A DNA stretch of 64,000 nt, taken from assembly GCA_035578155.1 (NCBI GenBank), contig JAPWDM010000045.1, positions 1,736,001 to 1,800,000 on the forward strand, read 5' to 3'. How positions within the stretch are numbered: position 1 is the first letter of the stretch; each line of letters opens with the position of its first letter. The position numbers and the translations under genes were made by a program. The notes beneath the pieces are model-generated. The model had not been told where the DNA came from and did not search any database. It saw only the letters and a program-made list of their open reading frames with translations. This DNA is from Brachynemurus nebulosus. Lineage: Eukaryota > Arthropoda > Insecta > Neuroptera > Myrmeleontidae. This document shows, piece by piece, positions 1 through 10,760 of the stretch.

Positions 1-169
1 AGGATGGCCACCCACATTGTGTTAAATACCGGTCCGATAAGAGGCAGCCCAGCTTTCAAATTAAGAAGAGGATCACATTTTCTTAAAGACTTGATTTCAA
101 TCAAAGCATTCCATGTTTTTAAAAAACAAAATGTCGGTAGGTATGTACTCAAGTTAACACTGAAAGAAA

Positions 170-860
170 GATTTTGAACACTAAAAATTCTTACCCAATT
201 TCATCATTCTCATTTAACTGACAGTTTTTAAGACACTGAAAAATTTTAATAAACTCGATGACGTCATAAAATTAAAAAAGTCTCTATTTCTCAAATCAGG
301 CTTTATGGAAATATACTGAATTAACGTGATTGGCTGGATTAAGGTATCTGGATTAGGCTGGATTAAGTGATATTTTCATTTTTATGTTTAAAATGACGAA
401 ATTTCTTTTAGGAATATGACTGACTTCACAGAAGTCTTTTTTCTGGTGGTCATGTGTGCTTGGTAAAAATGAAAATAACGATTTCGAAAACCTATTCGGT
501 TCCAATTCCATCAATCTTATTATTTAATTTACGGTTTTTAAACTAAAAAATTTCAGGGAATCTTATGACGTCATCAAATTAAAAAAATCCAGTTTTCTCA
601 ACACAAGCCTTACATAAGTGATTTGAATTAGGGTGATTGGTTGAATTAAGATAATTCATTTTTGCTATCAAAATGACACAATTTCCGTTTATAAATGTGA
701 CTGATCCATCCGAGGTTTTTTTTTTTAGTAATCTTATGTGCCAAATTTTCGTAAAAATAAAAACAATGACTTTGAAAATCGATAACTTGTTTCCAGTTTT
801 TTATCATTTTATCATATTATTTACAGTTTATAAATTATTGAAAATTTTATATATCATAAG
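170..860. repeat. Tandem repeat, ~306-bp period, about 2.3 units
   Basis: Two clear and one degraded unit. The anchor TGACGTCA followed by an A-rich tract occurs at 260 and again at 566. The segment before it (TCAT/TCAAT..., then TTTAC/TGACAGTTTTTAA) recurs near 195, 505 and 797. The second half of each unit has 'GGYTGGATTAAG'-like and 'AAAATGACRMAATTTC'-like blocks in the same order. A 63-codon open frame at 673-864 lies inside and looks like chance. No function is visible. Confidence 0.7.
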
Positions 861-995
861 ATAGGTAAACCATAATGGAATTTGAATTAATCTCTGTTTA
901 GAGGAGACAGTCATGACTTCATGAGAACACTACTGTATCCACTTTTAGATCCATTCAAGAATTATAAAATTTAAATATCCCTGCCGAATATTCTA

Positions 996-1636
996 ACAGT
1001 CATTAGGACGTCTAAATGAATTCTTAAAGAAGTCTTATTTAAGACATCAGAAATATGATGTCTTAAACATTTTTGGATGTCTTTAAAAGCTCTTATTTTT
1101 GACTACTTTATGAACTTATACACCGAGCGTTCGTTATTAAGAACATATTGGAATGTGAGATAGAATTATACTTCTTACTCTTTTTAAACAATAAATTAGC
1201 AATATACAGACTGATTACTGTCACTTACGACGAAATACAATAGAAATATATAAACCAAAATTTTTTAGCAAAATTAAAATTGATAAATTCTGAAAAAAAA
1301 ATTTTTTTTAGTTTAAACTTTAGGACATCACAAATTTGAACTATTTAAGACATCATAATTCTGAAGTCAGAAATATGACTTCTTAATAATGAATTCTCAA
1401 TTTAGATATCTTTTTTCAGACATCAGAAATATGAGCTGTTTAAGACATCGCAATTCTGAAGTCAGAAAAAAGAATTCTTTAAGACATCATATTTAAGACT
1501 TCATAAACTGTTCCTAAATTGACGCATAAGATATCTTTATGAATTCATAAAGACATCTTTCTGAACTTGTTTTCTGACGTCCAAATCAGAAATATGAATT
1601 CTTTATGAATTCATTAAGACGTCACAATAGTGACTG
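996..1636. mobile_element. Putative MITE-like repeat with CAGTCA ends and repeated AAGACATC/GAATTC motifs
   Basis: The left end (CAGTCATTAGGACGTC) and the reverse complement of the right end (CAGTCACTATTGTGACGTC) match and continue into TAATGAATTC on both sides, so the block has imperfect inverted ends. The interior is a dense set of short direct and inverted motifs (AAGACATC, CAGAAATATGA, GAATTCTTTA). No TA duplication is preserved, so the superfamily is uncertain. No coding potential. Confidence 0.45.
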
Positions 1637-2974
1637 GGAATATTTAAGCAAATTCGCTTTAACTTCAATTCCCAGTTCGTTTAGTCTTCGCGATGACCAT
1701 AAATAGATCTCAAGGTTAAACAATGTCTATTTGCGGTTTGGACTTAAAAAATACGTGTTTCTCCCATGGGCAACTATATGTCGCCTGCTCACGTGTGGCA
1801 AAACCATCGAATCTATTCGTGTTAGCAAAAGACAGGTTAACCAAAAATATTGTGCACAAATTAGTACTTAGATAATTTTCAATTTTGATGATTTAAATTA
1901 ATGAAAACAGTAGTTCGAAATAAATCCAAGACCTATAATTTATAAAACCAAACTTGACTTAACTAATCCCGCTAAGTATAATTTTTAATCTTATACAAAT
2001 ATCCAAAAAGGTGCATTTTATCTAAATAAAATATTTTGTAATTTGTAAACCCAAAAATTTATATCAAAACTACTTAAATTATAATTTTCAAAACTTAAGA
2101 TAATTAATAATAAAAGTATGCACCTCCTAATTAGAAGAAACAATAACTATTTTAAGTACTTATCTTAATTTACTTCCGATACGATTTCTGACAAATATCA
2201 TTTTCCCATTGATTATTTCGTAATAAATAATATTTTATAAATATAATTTATTCAAAATAGTAATAATACTTAAACAAAACTATTTCTTAATAAATAAATT
2301 ACACGTACTATATTGGGCCGACTCCGGTGGCAGGCCCGCTCGATGAAAATAGCGAGCGTCCGCCCCGGCACCCATCCTAAATTATTCCCTAATCCTCTAT
2401 CATCGCGTGACCTAAACCGTAATCGTTTCAGTATAGAAACGCACTATCTTATATATTCTTTCTCCCCCCCCCTTATTATTTTGGTGCCAAACAAAAATAA
2501 ATTACATAAGACTCTAATAACTTTTTAATTTTTACATATTAATCTGAATTTGAAAATTAATGTAGAAACAAACCGCAGGTTATAATTATTGAATTAATTT
2601 TATTCAGTAAAGGATGTCGCTGTATATTATCATTGATCGATTTTATACTGATGGTACATTGTATTGTTAGTTAAATTTGAATATAAAATGATACCTACCT
2701 TTAACCTCTTGAGTCCCAGCTGTCAAACAAATATTTACACCCGTTGAAAACTTTTGTCCTAAATATGACACATTCATTTTTAAGCGAAAATACTGTTGTG
2801 TACTATCATCCGTTATTTATTTTTGTAAGCTTTACCTTTAATTTAAACCCTCTATTGAACGTATATGAATCATATTCGGTTTTATTGTACACAACAATGA
2901 TAAAAATTTCGTGTTCAAATAAGTACCTTTAATTTGTTTTATACGATGTGCATATAAGCCTATACGAAATTTGC
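1637..2974. other. AT-rich stretch without recognised genes; one short GC-rich patch
   Basis: Nothing coding is recognised. A compact GC-rich patch at 2314-2380 (contains GGCCGACTCCGG and GTCCGCCCCGGC) stands out sharply from the AT-rich flanks and is the only compositional anomaly here. Confidence 0.5.
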
Positions 2975-3084
2975 TACTTTTAGCGAATTTCAAAAACTCG
3001 AAATTCACCTATTACAGTAGGTCTCATGACGCAACGTCCGGGACTATGGCAGAAATATGTTTTGAGGTCCCTAGAATACGAAAA

Positions 3085-3128
<44 letters not shown>

Positions 3129-4897
3129 GTATTCCCACGATAACTCTCGAACGAAACGTCTAACGCTTATGAAATTTTGTGTGCGGACTGGATTCTGAAT
3201 TGGCTCCGCTAAGTTCGTTAGCCAGACACGTCGGATGCCCAGAAGTAGGTTTTCTGGCCATTTTTTATCATTCGATCCTATCATAAGACAGTTCGATTTT
3301 TATATCGTTGAAAAGGAAAAAAAAATTATGAAGGAAATGTTCTAATAATTTTCTTTCTATATTAAGTAGTTTTCGAGAAAATCGTAATTTTATTGTAATA
3401 AGTAATTTATATTTCTGTCTCAGTTGCTTATAACATATACAAAAATTTCATTTTTTTACGTAAAACAAACGGTAGTTATTCAAAATCTATGTTTTATAAA
3501 TACCATATCTCTGTCTCATTTTTTTAAATTAAAATTAACCAGATATTTTAATTAAATTTAACCAGACATTAACATGTGTAATGAAGATTTTTTTAATTTT
3601 TTTATTGAATTTTAAATGAACAAGATAATGAAGGTAATGTCATGATATAATGTTATTAAATATTATAGAAAGATAACATAATAATAATGTTTATATGCAA
3701 GGAAACGCCAGGGTCCATGGGACCCAAAAGTGTTAAAAATAAACTAACCGACCGATTTTGAAAATTTTTTCATTGTTAGAGAGCTAAACTATTTTAGAAA
3801 GATATAGATTACCTCATGCAAGGTCCGCTAAGGTCCATTGGATCTAGAAGTGTCAAAAATAAAATAAGCGACCGATTTTGAAAATTTTTTCACTGTCAAA
3901 GAGTTAAGCTATTTTAGATAGATATAGAATACGTAATGTAAGGTCCGCCAAGGTCCATGGGATCCAAAAATGTCAACAATAAACTAATTGACCGATTTTG
4001 AAAATTTTTTCACTGTTAGAGAGCTAAACTATTTTAGATAGATATAGATTACCTTATGTAAGGTCCACTAGGGTCCATTGGATCTAAAAGTGTCAAAAAT
4101 ACAATAACCGACTGATTTTGAAAATTTGTTCACTATTACAGAGGTAAACTATTTTAGATGGATTTAGCTTATATGTTGTATGAGGTCGGCCAGAGTCCTG
4201 GGATCTTTAAAGCGCCAAAAATAAACTAACCGACCGATTTTGAAAATTTTTTCGCTGTTAGAGAGCTAAACTATTTTAGATAGTTATAGATTACGTTATG
4301 TAAGGTCCGTTAAAGTCCATGGGACCCAGAAGTGTCAAAAATAAAATAACTGATCGATTTTGAAAATTTTTTTACTATTGCAGAGGTAAACTATTTTAGA
4401 TAAGTACAGTATGTTATCTGAGATCCACAACTGTCCTGCGGATGCAAATGCGGCATAGAAAACTACACAACGGGTTTTAAAAATAGCTTTACTGTTAGAA
4501 AGATAAAATATCCTATATTATATAGGATAGAAATAAGCTACCGAACCGATTCTCAATATTTTCTCATTGCTTGAGAACTAACTTATTTTAGGTGGATAGC
4601 ACTATGCTGTACAAAGTCCGTTCGGGGTCTTGGGTCCCCAATAAAACCAAAAATAAATTACCTAGCCGATTTTGAAAATTCTTTTACTCTTAGAAAGCTA
4701 AACTAGTTTAGATGGGTATATGCGCCAAGCACCTTATGCGAAAAAGCGCCAAAAATTAACTACTCAACTGATTTTGAAAATCTTTTCACTCTTAGAGAGC
4801 TGAATTATTTTAAACGGATACAGGTCTTAGATGAGAGCCGCCAGTGCCCAATATTTCGAAATTCGCTATGTTATGCAGATGCTGCGACAGGGGTATT
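2975..4897 (+). mobile_element. Family A repeat: head, (TA)n, then 120-bp satellite and family tail
   Basis: The head resembles the other family A copies: TTTTAGCGAATTTC, then GACTATGGCAGAAAT, TTTTGAGGTCCCTAGAA, a (TA)n tract at 3087-3124, CGATAACTCTCGAACG, and TAGCCAGACACGTCGGATGC. Similarity to other copies fades by about 3400. A satellite array follows from 3700. The block finishes with the family tail, reading GCTATGTTATGCAG then GCTGCGACAGGGGTATT at 4866-4897. Whether head, array and tail are one insertion or two is not certain. No coding potential; open frames across the TA tract are artefacts. Confidence 0.6.
3700..4862 (+). repeat. 120-bp satellite array, about 9-10 units
   Basis: The first six units are in near-exact 120-bp register: GGTCCATGG-like anchors occur at 3712, 3832, 3952, 4072, 4193 and 4314. 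Each unit then has GGATCT/GGACCC, AAAAATAAACTAACC, CGATTTTGAAAATTTT and GAGCTAAACTATTTTAGA. Units after 4430 are more divergent and of uneven length. The array runs straight into the family A tail, an arrangement repeated at 29700-30046. Confidence 0.85.
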
Positions 4898-6242
4898 TTG
4901 AAAATACTACGCGTTGTGTAAAACTATTGTTATTAATTAATTATTTAGAGATTAAATCTAATTTAACTATATGATAAATTCGACTTGGACAATTAGAAAA
5001 TTTTGAATTTAAAAACAGTATAAAGTTAATGTACCGTATAGAGGACAAAGTGTGTTAAAGGTAATAAATGTTTTTATGTATTTTTTATTAATAGTATACA
5101 ACCATTGATATAGTTGTCTTCAGAAAATTGCCAGAAAACCATCACTTAGGGCGGAGTAGATTCTAGATTTACTAGAATCAGGAAATATATCTGAATTAGA
5201 AATTGTTTCAGAGATTTTCATGTGAAAAAAATGAATTTAATTATATTTTAATTTTCATAACAACTGTATATATGTATGTATAACAAATACTGTATCAAAA
5301 ATACATATTTTTGTTCTAAAAGATAAATACTTTGTTATTTAAGAAATAAATACTTTATTTTCTGTGAAATATGCTTTACATTATTTGAGTTGTATAATAA
5401 AAATCAGAATCTATGATAACTAATGTGCCACATATGATACATTTTAAAAATTTGTTAATTAAAATATTTTTATTAATTTTTATAATTCCTGATGCTTATA
5501 CAATTGAACCGAAAAAGTTTTAAAACAAAAAAAAATTTCTTTCCCATCAGTTTAAAAATTGGGCTGAACGTACCTAAAATATTTTGTCCAATATATTTAT
5601 ATAGTATCTACATCAGTTATCATGAGGTTAATTGAAACTAGGCGTCGTTATATTAGAGTCGCGACGTAAAGTCGCTACACGACTCTGACCATATACAATA
5701 GAAATGATGTATCAATGCAAACTTGTCTAATTCTTACTTGAGTACTTATGTAATTATTCAAGGAAAGTTAACACCTAATCTCAAAAATAGCTTTTATACT
5801 TTAATTATAAATTTCATGGCTAGTATTATCATTTGATTGTAAATTAAGAAAATATTATAACTAACACTCTAAAAATATAATAATTTCGGAAACTCTCACA
5901 GTTGACATGCAACCAGTTGCTGAGTATATATACAGTTTTGAAGTACAAGGTTATGCCCTTCGGGGCCTGGTAACAGCAACATATTCAATTTGATATTCAA
6001 ATGCAATATCTGAATTGATAGTTGCGCTAGTTGCTTGAAGTTAACCTAACCTAAACAACCAATGATCCGGTCGGTGATCGGTGATGGTACACCGTTGGCG
6101 TTCTTGTGTGAGTCCGGTGTCTAATATAAATTGCCGCCAAAAGGTCACCTGTTGGTCGGGGGCATATTCACACTCGTAACTTTTTTGTACTTCGTGACGT
6201 CGGAAAATAGATTTGTGTCTCCCACTTGCTCTATTTTATTAT
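4898..6242. other. AT-rich stretch without recognised genes
   Basis: No gene, RNA or well-defined repeat is recognised. A two-unit CCTAA run occurs near 6043, and moderately GC-richer sequence lies at 6060-6170, directly before the piggyBac-like copy. Confidence 0.45.
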
Positions 6243-6984
6243 TAGGAAAACGACAGACTTTGGTGGATTGTAGATCTTATTAAAACTAATCCAAAACCAT
6301 ATTTCGTTCGTGTCCATAAGCGGTTTAAGGGAGTGAAACTCACTACTGAAAATTAGAGTTTTTTTCAATTTTCTTAAATATTTTGGAAATGGTAAGAGCT
6401 TTGGTGGAGAAACTATATATATTTGTAAATGGCACTTTAAAATTTTTATTATGATACCAAAATTAAAGTTATAAAATCCAGATACCAAAATAAAATTATA
6501 AAGTTATACCAAAATTAAAGTTATAAAATCATTGGGGTTTCATCTCCCACCCCCAACCCCTAATTTTATCAGGTATTTTTTAGTAATAGAGGAGGATGTT
6601 ATGTGTAAATCAAATAATTTTTAATTAATATATTTTACATCGCACCAGTTTATTTCTTGTTGGATAAATACACCCTTTGTTAATATTAACTTGGGAAAAT
6701 TTTTAACTTTTTGATTTAATAATGAGCAAAAATATGGTCAACGAATTTCGTATTTTAGTAATGAATTGTTACAAATTTACGATATACTTACAAATACATA
6801 ATTTAGAAAGAAAAATACACTGCACCCCCCCCCCTTACTTGACAAATCCTCTTTCTACACAAATCTTTATTATAATTATTATAATGATAATCTATATCTA
6901 TATATCTATACAAATTTTATTTACTTATTTACTTATTTCTATTTATCTATACAACTGTCAATATTTTTTAACCTCTGGATGTTT

Positions 6985-8631
6985 ATGGATATCGACTCTG
7001 GAAACAATTCATCAGATTATTTTCGCATATTGTAATTCTAAATGAGTATATGGGTGATTCTACTTTTTAGGTCCTTCAAAAAATTAAAGTTGTCTCCACA
7101 ATAAGGAAGGTAAACTATATACAGAATGAAGATACTGTCATTTATTTTATTTAAATAAAATTAATAACTCCTATTTAAATGACCTACCTACATTTACTTT
7201 TTGATTTAATTTTTTTTATAAAAATGGTGTCAAACTTTTATTCCAGTTCTAAAACGCATGTGGTCCCTAATACATATTGCTTGGAACTATAACGTTTTTT
7301 AAAAATAAGTTTACTGAAACCACACAATTTTATAAATAAAAAGAGAGTTGTTACGCATGGTAATTAGAAAGTTAAATTTTATTTATCTGCAGAATTATTT
7401 TTTTTTTTGGCCGGACGAAAAATGGTCGCGAAAATTTGAGTATCCTTCGTGACGACTGGCAAATATTGCTATAAGTTTAAAAAAAAAAAACAGGATAAAG
7501 GGTCATGTTTTTTTCATAAAATGGAACGCCAAAGACTATAGAACATACAGCGAAAGTCAAATCAACTGATTGACATAGAGAGCTTGTTATTTTTTTAGAT
7601 CAAGCAAGAAAACCGGCTGCGTGTGTTTATTGTGTGTATCCTTCGTCACGGCTTTTTCTGGTATGTATTTAACGAATTTCAAAACGTTTTTACGTAAATA
7701 TTATTTGTAATAAATGTCTTTACGAGAAACTCAAGTTTTCGAACTAAATGATCGCTGTTCACGATTAATAACCATTTTGTTGGAAAATTTTCTCCTTCGT
7801 CACGGATGTATTCTTCGTCACGGTAGAATGTGACGACGGAAACGTGAAAGTGGCGAAGGATACGATAATAAAATAAGTATAAATTATATCAGTGTTTGTT
7901 TTGTATATCAACTTTTTTAGTTAATTAAGTTGATTAATTTGGTCAACTTCTAACCAATTTTTTTATATCATAAAACACAAAACAACACACACACACTCTT
8001 CAATTTTTCGCAAATATGACAAAAAGAACCAACTTTTTTTTTAAAATTTTTTAAAATTTTTCTAAATTGGTATTAGGAGAACATAATATAAATATTATTT
8101 AAATAATAATTTTAATTTTATTATTTAAATTTAATTTATTAAACATTTTTTTTCTGTCTGGATTCAGTAATCCGCAAAAAAATATTAGTTTTAATATGAA
8201 ACCGAGCTGCTGGTCTGCAGATACCGAATCTATGATAATTTTCCGACATTCTAGTCGCATGAAATCTACGAAATGGCTCTGTCAATTTTTTCTTCTGGTT
8301 GAGACCTAAAAAGTAGAACCACCCATATAATATTAATTTACATCGCCGTAACAATATCCTAAAACTTCAGTCTCTAGCTCACAATCAGTTTTCGTCGCCT
8401 CGTTTTCAAAATTTGTTCAAGTATGGATGCTATAAAAATTGATATACTGACCAACGACCAGAAAGTTTTGAAAATTCTGTAACATGTTGCTTTTCCAAAG
8501 AAGAAAGAAGAGCACCAAAGTATAGTGTATGTGGTAAACCGGCTTTTATAAGATGTGCTTGGTGTGGACAATATTTTTGTTTTGAACATTTTTATGAACA
8601 ATATCATTATTGTGTAGATTACAACCCTTAA
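6985..8631 (+). pseudogene. Remnant piggyBac-like transposase: N-terminal scrap and C-terminal cysteine-rich domain
   Basis: In piggyBac transposases the C-terminal cysteine-rich, zinc-binding domain contacts the element ends. Here 8443-8631 reads in frame to a TAA stop and contains CSVCGKPAFIRCAW-like and CGQYFCFEHFYEQYHYC, giving C-x2-C, C-x2-C-x4-C and a final H/C pair. The first cysteine is lost (KYSVCG where the other copy has KCSVCG). An in-frame TGA sits at 8440. At 6985 an ATG opens MDIDSGNNSSDYFRIL and then stops. The same words occur in the other copy at the same place, so I infer this is the original transposase N-terminus joined to the C-terminus by a large internal deletion. The catalytic DDE core is absent. 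The 1,275-bp insertion separates the two remnants. Apparent minus-strand frames here are shadows. The domain call is fairly secure; the N-terminal call is inference. Confidence 0.6.
7051..8325. mobile_element. 1,275-bp element of unknown type nested in the piggyBac-like copy
   Basis: The ends are 23-bp inverted repeats with one mismatch: TGGGTGRTTCTACTTTTTAG, then GTC. TATA flanks both sides (7047-7050 and 8326-8329), consistent with a TA or 4-bp target duplication. The piggyBac-like copy at 18412 lacks this insertion. The interior carries several TCCTTCGTCACGG-type motifs (7442, ~7628, ~7791, ~7808, and inverted near 7855). No transposase is recognised. The 71-codon minus frame at the right end overlaps the terminal repeat and is not convincing. 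Confidence 0.65.
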
Positions 8632-9245
8632 AATATTTACAATTGTATAGGTAAATAAAAAGAAATAAATAAGTAAATAAGATTTGTATAGATATCAGTA
8701 AAGTATGGGAGGGGGCTGCAATATCGTAAGTTTGTAACAATTCATTAGTAAAATACGAGATTCTTTGACCATATTTTTGCTCATTATTAAATCAAAAAGT
8801 TAAAAATTTTCCCAAGTTAATTTTAACAAAGGATGTATTTATGCAACAAGAAATAAACTGGTGTGGTGTAAAATATATTAATTAAAAATTCATTTATTTA
8901 CACATAACAGCCTCCTCTTTTACCAAAAAACACCTGATAAAATTACGGATTGGGGGTGCGGGATGAAACCCCAATGACTTTATAACTTTAATTTTGGTAT
9001 CATAATAAAGATCTTAAAGTGCCATTTACAAATATATACAGTTTCCTTAGCAAAGCTCTTACCATTTCCAAGATATGTATTTAAGAAAATTGAAAAAAAC
9101 TCTTATTATCAGGGGTGAGTTTCTCCCCCTTAAACCGCTTATGAGCACGAACGAAGTACGGCTTTTTTGGGTTAGTTTTAATAAGATCTAGAATCCACCA
9201 AAGTTTCAAAAATTTTTGCGAGATACAGTTGGATACCTTTCCTTG

Positions 9246-9499
9246 TTAGAAGAGTTCAGTTTTTGAATCATCTGTGTATAACTTGTGTTAGTGAAAAACT
9301 GACTATTTTGTGATACTAGCTCATTTAATCTTTCATCGAATCGACGACTCATATCGATTAATTTTTATTTATCCATGCGGAATTCCTGAAGTGAGAACTT
9401 GCAACACACGAGCGTTTGTATATCAGTTTTCATTCAAAGCAATTATTATACACTTACAATCCTTTATCAGTATTATACAGGCACATAACAATCTAAAAA
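9246..9499. other. Short unassigned spacer
   Basis: Sequence between the piggyBac-like right end and a family A tail. It holds a 71-codon open frame running into the family A tail; it is not recognised and not convincing. Confidence 0.3.
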
Positions 9500-9690
9500 T
9501 ACCCCTGTCGCAGAATCGTGGATAACATAGCGAATTTCCGTTTACAAAATTTAGTTTTTCTCGAAAACAGTTAACATAGGATAATAGTTTAATGACCGTT
9601 TTATGTGATTTTTTCTCCTCTTTTCAATGGTGTAAAAAATGTCGCAAAAAATTTTGAATAAGGGGAGATTTTGGAAAATATAAAATAAAA
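9500..9690 (-). mobile_element. Family A tail fragment
   Basis: Begins TACCCCTGTCGCAG, then CATAGCGAATTTCCG, a TTTTTCTCGAAAAC block and TTTTTCTCCTCTTTTCAATG, in the same order as the 55197-55735 copy. The rest of the family (core, TA tract, head) is missing. Confidence 0.65.
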
Positions 9691-9820
9691 AATATATAAA
9701 ATAAGTTACGCCAAAACAAAAATTATTTGACCCTTATGATGCATAAATCTGATCACTATTTGCTGTATGCGGGTATTTTATAGTTTATATTAAATTACCT
9801 ATTGTATTACCTATTGTATA

Positions 9821-10760
9821 TGAGGTGTGTTCAAAAAGTAAGGTGACTTTTCAAATTTCTCGGGCTACGTACACGCGCTTTTCGATTTTTTTTATTTTGT
9901 TGCGTTAGTACACTCGTCCCGAACATATGTTCATAGTTTCAGCTATATAGCATTCTTTGTGCGTTTGTGAGAGGCATAAAGGTTAGAAGTGTTTGATGTG
10001 CTCGGCGATTTTCTGCTGTCAAAAAAAATGGATCAAAGTATTTGCATCAAATTTTGTGTGAAAAATGGAATTGAGTGCTCCAAAATACTCGAAATGTTAA
10101 CAGTGGCATACGATGAATCTACTCTGAGTAAAAAAAATGTTTATAAGTGTTACAAGCTCTTCCAAGAAGGCCGAGAAGATGTCAATGACGAATCTCGCTC
10201 TGAACGCCCCAACACGTCAAGACCTGATGAAAACATTGAAAAAGTAAAGAAAATAGTATTGGGACATCGTCAAATCACCATTAGAGAAGCTGCTGAGTAT
10301 TACCTTGAAGTCATGCACCGTTTGCGAGAAGCGATACGAAAAAAAAACGTCCGGAATTGTGGGAAAACAATTCATGGCTTTTTCATCACGATAAGCACTT
10401 GCTCACTTATCGTTGCTTGTGCGTGATTTTCTGTCCAAAATCAACACCACATTCATGCCTCAGCTACCATATTCATCGGATTTAGCCCCCTGCGACTTTT
10501 TTCTGTTCCCAAAACTGAAGAGACCCATGAAAGGACGGAGATTTACAACGATTAAGGAAATAAAAACTGCATCGCCGGAAGAGTTCAAGGCTGTACCAAA
10601 AAGTGCATATCAATAGTGCTTCGAGGATTAGAAAATGCGTTGGCACAAGTGTATTGTGTCTGAGGGGGATTACTTTAAAGAGAACAACATGAATATTGAT
10701 GAATAAATAAGAGGTCTTTGATAAAAATATAAAATCACCTTACTTTTTGAACACACCTCG
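9821..10760 (+). mobile_element. mariner element, internally deleted
   Basis: Inverted ends of about 26 bp (YGAGGTGTGTTCAAAAAGTA, then AGGTGA) are flanked by TA on both sides (9819-9820 and 10761-10762), the target duplication of the Tc1/mariner superfamily. At 940 bp it is shorter than typical full-length mariners (about 1.3 kb). It encodes a broken mariner transposase described separately. This is the most securely identified element in the window. Confidence 0.93.
10028..10706 (+). pseudogene. mariner transposase, internally deleted and frameshifted
   Basis: An intact protein would cut and paste the element through a D,D34D catalytic site. The start is taken at 10028 (MDQSICIKFCVKNG), the usual mariner beginning, rather than the upstream in-frame ATG at 9989. 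The N-terminal helix-turn-helix region is kept (CSKILEML, SKKNVYKCYKLF, REDVNDESRS) through ITIREAAE. The text then jumps to VMHRLREAIRKK, so the middle, including the first catalytic Asp, is deleted. A run of nine A's near 10340 shifts the frame: RPELWENNSWLFHHD resumes in the next frame, with the second catalytic motif decayed. A third frame gives YSSDLAPCDFFLFPKLKR, the mariner signature containing the third Asp. Further stops follow at 10614 and 10638, and the normal C-terminus (WHKCIVSEGDYF) ends at 10706. Clearly non-functional. Confidence 0.9.

Larger units (their letters stand above)
6243..9245 (+). mobile_element. piggyBac-like deletion derivative with long inverted arms, split by a nested element
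   Basis: The left arm (6243-6975) and right arm (8632-9245) are long imperfect inverted repeats of each other. Shared blocks include TTTGGTGGATTGTAGATCTT, CGTTCGTGCTCATAAGC and CATTGGGGTTTCATC. The right end is CTTTCCTTG, the same as in the copy at 18412-20050. Between the arms lie remnants of the first and last parts of a transposase frame, interrupted by the 1,275-bp element at 7051-8325. The extreme left end is degraded: the ~30 bp that would follow AGGAAAA are missing. No clear TTAA duplication is seen, so the assignment rests on the C-terminal cysteine-rich domain. Confidence 0.65.

Noticed and set aside
6040..6058. CCTAACCTAA resembling the insect telomere repeat
   Set aside because: Only two units, with no continuation; easily chance.
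8374..8607. Minus-strand frames over the piggyBac remnants (also 19152-19442)
   Set aside because: They are antisense shadows of the plus-strand cysteine-rich transposase domain.
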